64,000 nucleotides of DNA from NCBI GenBank assembly GCA_032191485.1, contig JAVDOI010000006.1, positions 6,869,556-6,933,555 of the forward strand, given 5' to 3'. Below, piece after piece: positions 60,198 to 64,000 of the stretch. Each line of letters begins with the position of its first letter. The first letter of the stretch is position 1. This DNA is from Leptoclinus maculatus (lineage: Eukaryota; Chordata; Actinopteri; Perciformes; Stichaeidae). Under the pieces are notes generated by a model. That model worked only from the letters and a program-made list of their open reading frames with translations. It was not told the origin of the DNA and did no database searches. The position numbers were made by a program, and so were the translations under genes.

Positions 60198-62790
60198 TTT
60201 TACCCTTAAATTCAATGCTGTTTCCCAAAGTCGTTCATGTGATGTGTGTAGGATTACGCTCCTTGTTTTATAAAAAATAAATCACTTTAGTTTTTATTTC
60301 CCAGAAAGAAGCGAGTTTGATTCCTCATGGGGGAATAGTCTAGAAGGTTTAGAGTTAAGACATTCCTCATTAATCTTCCCTTCCTTTCTTGTCTCTCCAG
60401 CTACTGAGAACATCTTCAATCACCGTGATTTGTGAGACCAATGTTGCAAACGATACAATCCATGAGGTTGTATCTCAATGACAAATGTCCTTGAATACAT
60501 GATGTGTGGTATTTCATTCTGTGTGTTTGATAACTCTCAGCAACAATTTAAAACCTGGAAGGACAAAGACGACCAATAGCCAGCTGACTTCGTGGGTTTT
60601 CCATTTTTAGATTAGATGAAAAATGTGGAGTTATCAGTAATAGACAGTCAGAGTCCCACGGGTCCTGTAAAAGAAACTACTTGAAGCACTAGCCAGGAGA
60701 CCACCAAGTATGTCCACATTTACTGCTGTTCATCATTTTTACGAGTCTATTTTATCACCTGAGACTCCTGCAGAACAGTGTCTCTGGTCTACCTATTGCT
60801 AATCTTACGCAGGAAACCCTTGGGCTGTTGTTGTAGAGGCACAGTAGGGAGACGGAGACAGTGATGGAGATGGGGGAAGCTAATTTAATATTCTAGGCCC
60901 TTTGGGGGACGTCATTGCCACAAAGTAAAGCTCTTCTGTAGTGCATTTGAAGATACAGAAGCCCTGATCTATCTCTGACTTGGGTTAAAGGGGTGGAAGA
61001 TAACTGGAAAAGGAGGCGGGATAGTTATGACCATAAATCGTGACTCTTTCATTTGGGAAATATATTACAAATAATATGTACAAAGTCGTGAAGAACAAAC
61101 GGGAGGGTTTCCTGCCTCTGTTCACTAATGTGTATCTTGGTCCAAATAGATTTGAATCATAGGATGTTCTCTTGAGCAATAAAAGTTAGTAAGTGACGAC
61201 GTACACCTGCGCTGAGGCGTGTGCATTTGGGTGGGAGTCGATGTGTGTGTCGAGCCAGGTCGACGGGCCTGTGTGTGTGTGTGTGTGTGTGTACGTGTGT
61301 TCCTTCCAGGAATTCTTTGGTGCTGCTTGTCGCATCCTCTGAGGTTGTGTGAGTAAGCACGCGTGTGTCCGGGATCTGACGTCCTACAGCAAAGGGATGA
61401 ATGAAGATTGTGAAAGAGGGTGTGTGTGGGAGCTTACTCCAGGGGGTGTGGGGGAAGAGGACCTCCCCCCCCCCCACACCCTTACACTCCACCCTGTCCT
61501 GGACAATGCAGGGGGGCGGTGTGCTGGTACTCAACACGATGGAACACGGGTATGTCTCATACCTCTAGTAGCCGGATGGGTTGTGTGAAACGCCTATGAG
61601 CTTGGACGTGGACTTCCCCGTGAAGTCTGAAATGCATCCTGGAAAGACCTTTGGAGCCACAAGACCAGAGTAGGAGGGGGCTAGTTGAAGCAGAAGGGGT
61701 CATTTATAAGCCCTGATTCCAAAAATAGAGAGCTACAGCATGTTCTGCGTCTCTCTCTCTTTGTCAGTATTCTTTGGGATAATTGAGGTGCTTTACACCT
61801 TTATCTTGTTGTAATATGGCTGAGCTGGTTGGAGTGCTGTGCTGAGACCGTGGGGCAGAGTAGACCAACCGCTCCCTGGGTAGCATGACGCATTGTGTAG
61901 TAAGAGAGGGTCACACGGCAGGACCAAGGACGTAAACCACGCCAGTTCTGTGGGAAAACGACACTGAGCATGCTCCGCGACCCCCGATGACCAGTCTCTC
62001 CACACTTTGGTGGGGATTTCTCCTGGGAGGAACCCCAGAGGACTCTCCACTGCTGCGCAGAAAAAAATAGAAAATCACAGAAAATACTCTCTTTCTTTTG
62101 CTTTTTCTCACACAGCATTTCCATGTGAAAGATACAATCCTTCCTCTAAAAACAAGTTTGTCTAACTCACAGATTAAACACAGATTTTTGCATGTGTGAG
62201 TGCATGATGACGTAGTTATTGTCTGAATCATATTTGATAACCACCTTGGGCAATAAACGTGCAGTGACACTTCCCGAACTCGGAGTGAATCCTCTGTTCT
62301 TCAATAATGCGTCTGCATATAATCATTTTTCCCGCCCATACTTCACCCTGCTGACGTAGCAGACCTGCGAACGCTCTCTGGCTCTCGAGTGCTGTGACGT
62401 CTGCTGAATTCAGGAGTGGTGCTCTGGTTATTGCCGCTGCTGCGGAGTCTGACACAAGAACAGCATCAGTGACGTGACTGTATTTGCGGTAGCTGGGTCA
62501 TGTATTCATTGAGGCTACTGTTTTACACGTGGGTCATTTTAATAACGGGGGTTTGAGTCACACTATCAGTTAGAAGTAGTTCTCTTGACTTTATTATGGG
62601 AACAATCATATAAAAACCGACTGACATGTTTGTAAGGAAATCGAAATAGCTTTTTAGATTTTTTTTGGAATATAAAGATAACTGTATGCATCTAAAAAAG
62701 ATCCACTCTTAAGAAATACAAATTAAAGAAGCAGTCAAGGAAACATAAAGTTATGAAACCTCCCAACCCTAAAACATGCTTGACCGTTTC
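60198..62790. other. intergenic, no gene seen
   Basis: Short (TG)n at 61271-61291 and a C run at 61465-61476. A tRNA-like stretch near 61815-61860 was considered and rejected. No gene is supported. Confidence 0.6.
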
Positions 62791-62944
<154 letters not shown>

Positions 62945-63156
62945 TCATCTAGCCTTTGTATATTCTGTTAAGTTACCCCTGCGCCCCTCCCTGGCTGACC
63001 CTCAGACCTCTGTCTGGCAGTGATGATGTCAGACACAAAGGTCACCAGAGGTTATCACAACCGGCTCTCAGAGCAGTTTGGGCCTCGAGTGTTTGAACGC
63101 TCCCACCAGACTGACAGTGGTCAAATAAGCCACTCCATGCTAAGTCAGCATCCCCC

Positions 63157-63158
<2 letters not shown>

Positions 63159-63229
<71 letters not shown>
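63159..63229. repeat. (CA)n microsatellite
   Basis: About 35 CA units, 216 bp after the preceding AC tract. Confidence 0.97.
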
Positions 63230-63231
<2 letters not shown>

Positions 63232-64000
63232 ACGGGATGAAGTCGCTCTTGAGCACTAACAGAGCTCCAGATTCTGGACAAAACCCCACATGTTTGTGTG
63301 TGTGTGGGGAGACTCTGTCGGCAACTTCACTCTTTACGCTCGACAAGTTTTTTGTTTTTTTATTTGACCTTTGACCTTAATGATCTGTAACTCCAACTTC
63401 TAGATGTAAGCGAGTCCTCTGTAGAGTTAATGATGTTTGCCAGGAGCCCTCAGATGTTATAGTAAACTTGTAGAAAGCTTTTCAGGATGAGTGTAGGCTG
63501 GTTTGGGATAGTTCAAGCTTCTCAGGGTCATCAGGTTTTTGTTTGAGTGTGGTCTTTTGAAGTTTAGGGCGCATCATTCACTTTGAAGCCCCACCCTTTG
63601 TAACATTAGTCTTGTTCCTGCTTTTAAACGTTGGTTCATTTGGTAAAGATGTGGAAAGACTTCTCGTTCACAGCCTGAGAAGAGTAGCAGCAGGTTATAT
63701 CTAAAAGCAAGAGGCTTAACAGCTGCACAGAGGAGAAGCGTACGCCCTAATGGTTTCAGTCATGCCCTACTTGAGATGGTCTTGGTTTTTCACCATTAGG
63801 TAATTGATTAGTTTAATTGCCATTGCATTAATACTCTCCGTTGGATAGGATTATGTTTTGCATTGAATGGGATTAGTTCCATATAGAGTGTGACTAAAAG
63901 TGAGAATAAAATTATGGATATTTGAATGCATTTAGTCATGAATGAATGAATGGATACATTGTTGTGTCCTGAAATAGAAAGTGACAAAGTAATACTTGAA
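63230..64000. other. intergenic, no gene seen
   Basis: No supported feature up to the end of the window. Confidence 0.6.

Noticed and set aside
61815..61870. tRNA-like stretch (ATGGCTGAGCTGGTTGGAG)
   Set aside because: A-box-like only; no B box, no cloverleaf and no SINE tail that I could follow.

Overview
The window is nuclear DNA from a vertebrate, almost certainly a percomorph teleost fish. The evidence is a compact gene with GT-AG introns of 0.1-9 kb, very long (CA/TG)n microsatellites, homopolymer C/G tracts, and interspersed repeats that I recognise as widespread in percomorph genomes (a tRNA-derived SINE, a hAT-type element, MITE-like repeats). It holds one protein-coding gene on the + strand: the 3' three quarters of magi1 (membrane-associated guanylate kinase, WW and PDZ domain containing 1), a scaffold of tight and adherens junctions. 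The 5' exons (PDZ0 and most of the guanylate-kinase domain) lie upstream of position 1. I cannot tell a magi1a copy from a magi1b copy.

Layout. 1-18.2 kb: ten exons coding the end of the guanylate-kinase region, the two WW domains (including a 33-nt cassette exon between them), a short Gln/Pro tract, PDZ1 and PDZ2. 18.2-27.1 kb: an 8.9-kb intron rich in simple repeats that ends in a CpG-rich block with a plausible alternative promoter and first exon. 27.1-29.8 kb: two microexons and a linker exon that carries an apparent one-base frameshift next to a C run. 33.0-43.9 kb: PDZ3, PDZ4 and PDZ5. 43.7-48.8 kb: alternative 3' ends. These are a read-through short end (stop at 43881-43883, poly(A) signal at 45415), an optional exon at 45554, and a long terminal exon at 46689-47914 coding a basic Arg/Ser/His-rich tail that ends in DLSI, as in mammalian MAGI1c. 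Reading phase is continuous through every junction except inside the 29506-29753 exon.

48.8-64 kb: I see no gene. This is intergenic DNA downstream of magi1, with microsatellites, repeat fragments and one well-preserved inverted-repeat transposon with a target-site duplication (59504-60197).

The items most worth a second look are the candidate internal promoter and first exon (26368-26425, phase-compatible with the exon at 27075), the possible use of the terminal exon in two reading frames, the frameshift in exon 29506-29753, and the two TIR/TSD-bounded transposons. I found no operon, CRISPR array, virus or novel enzyme system.
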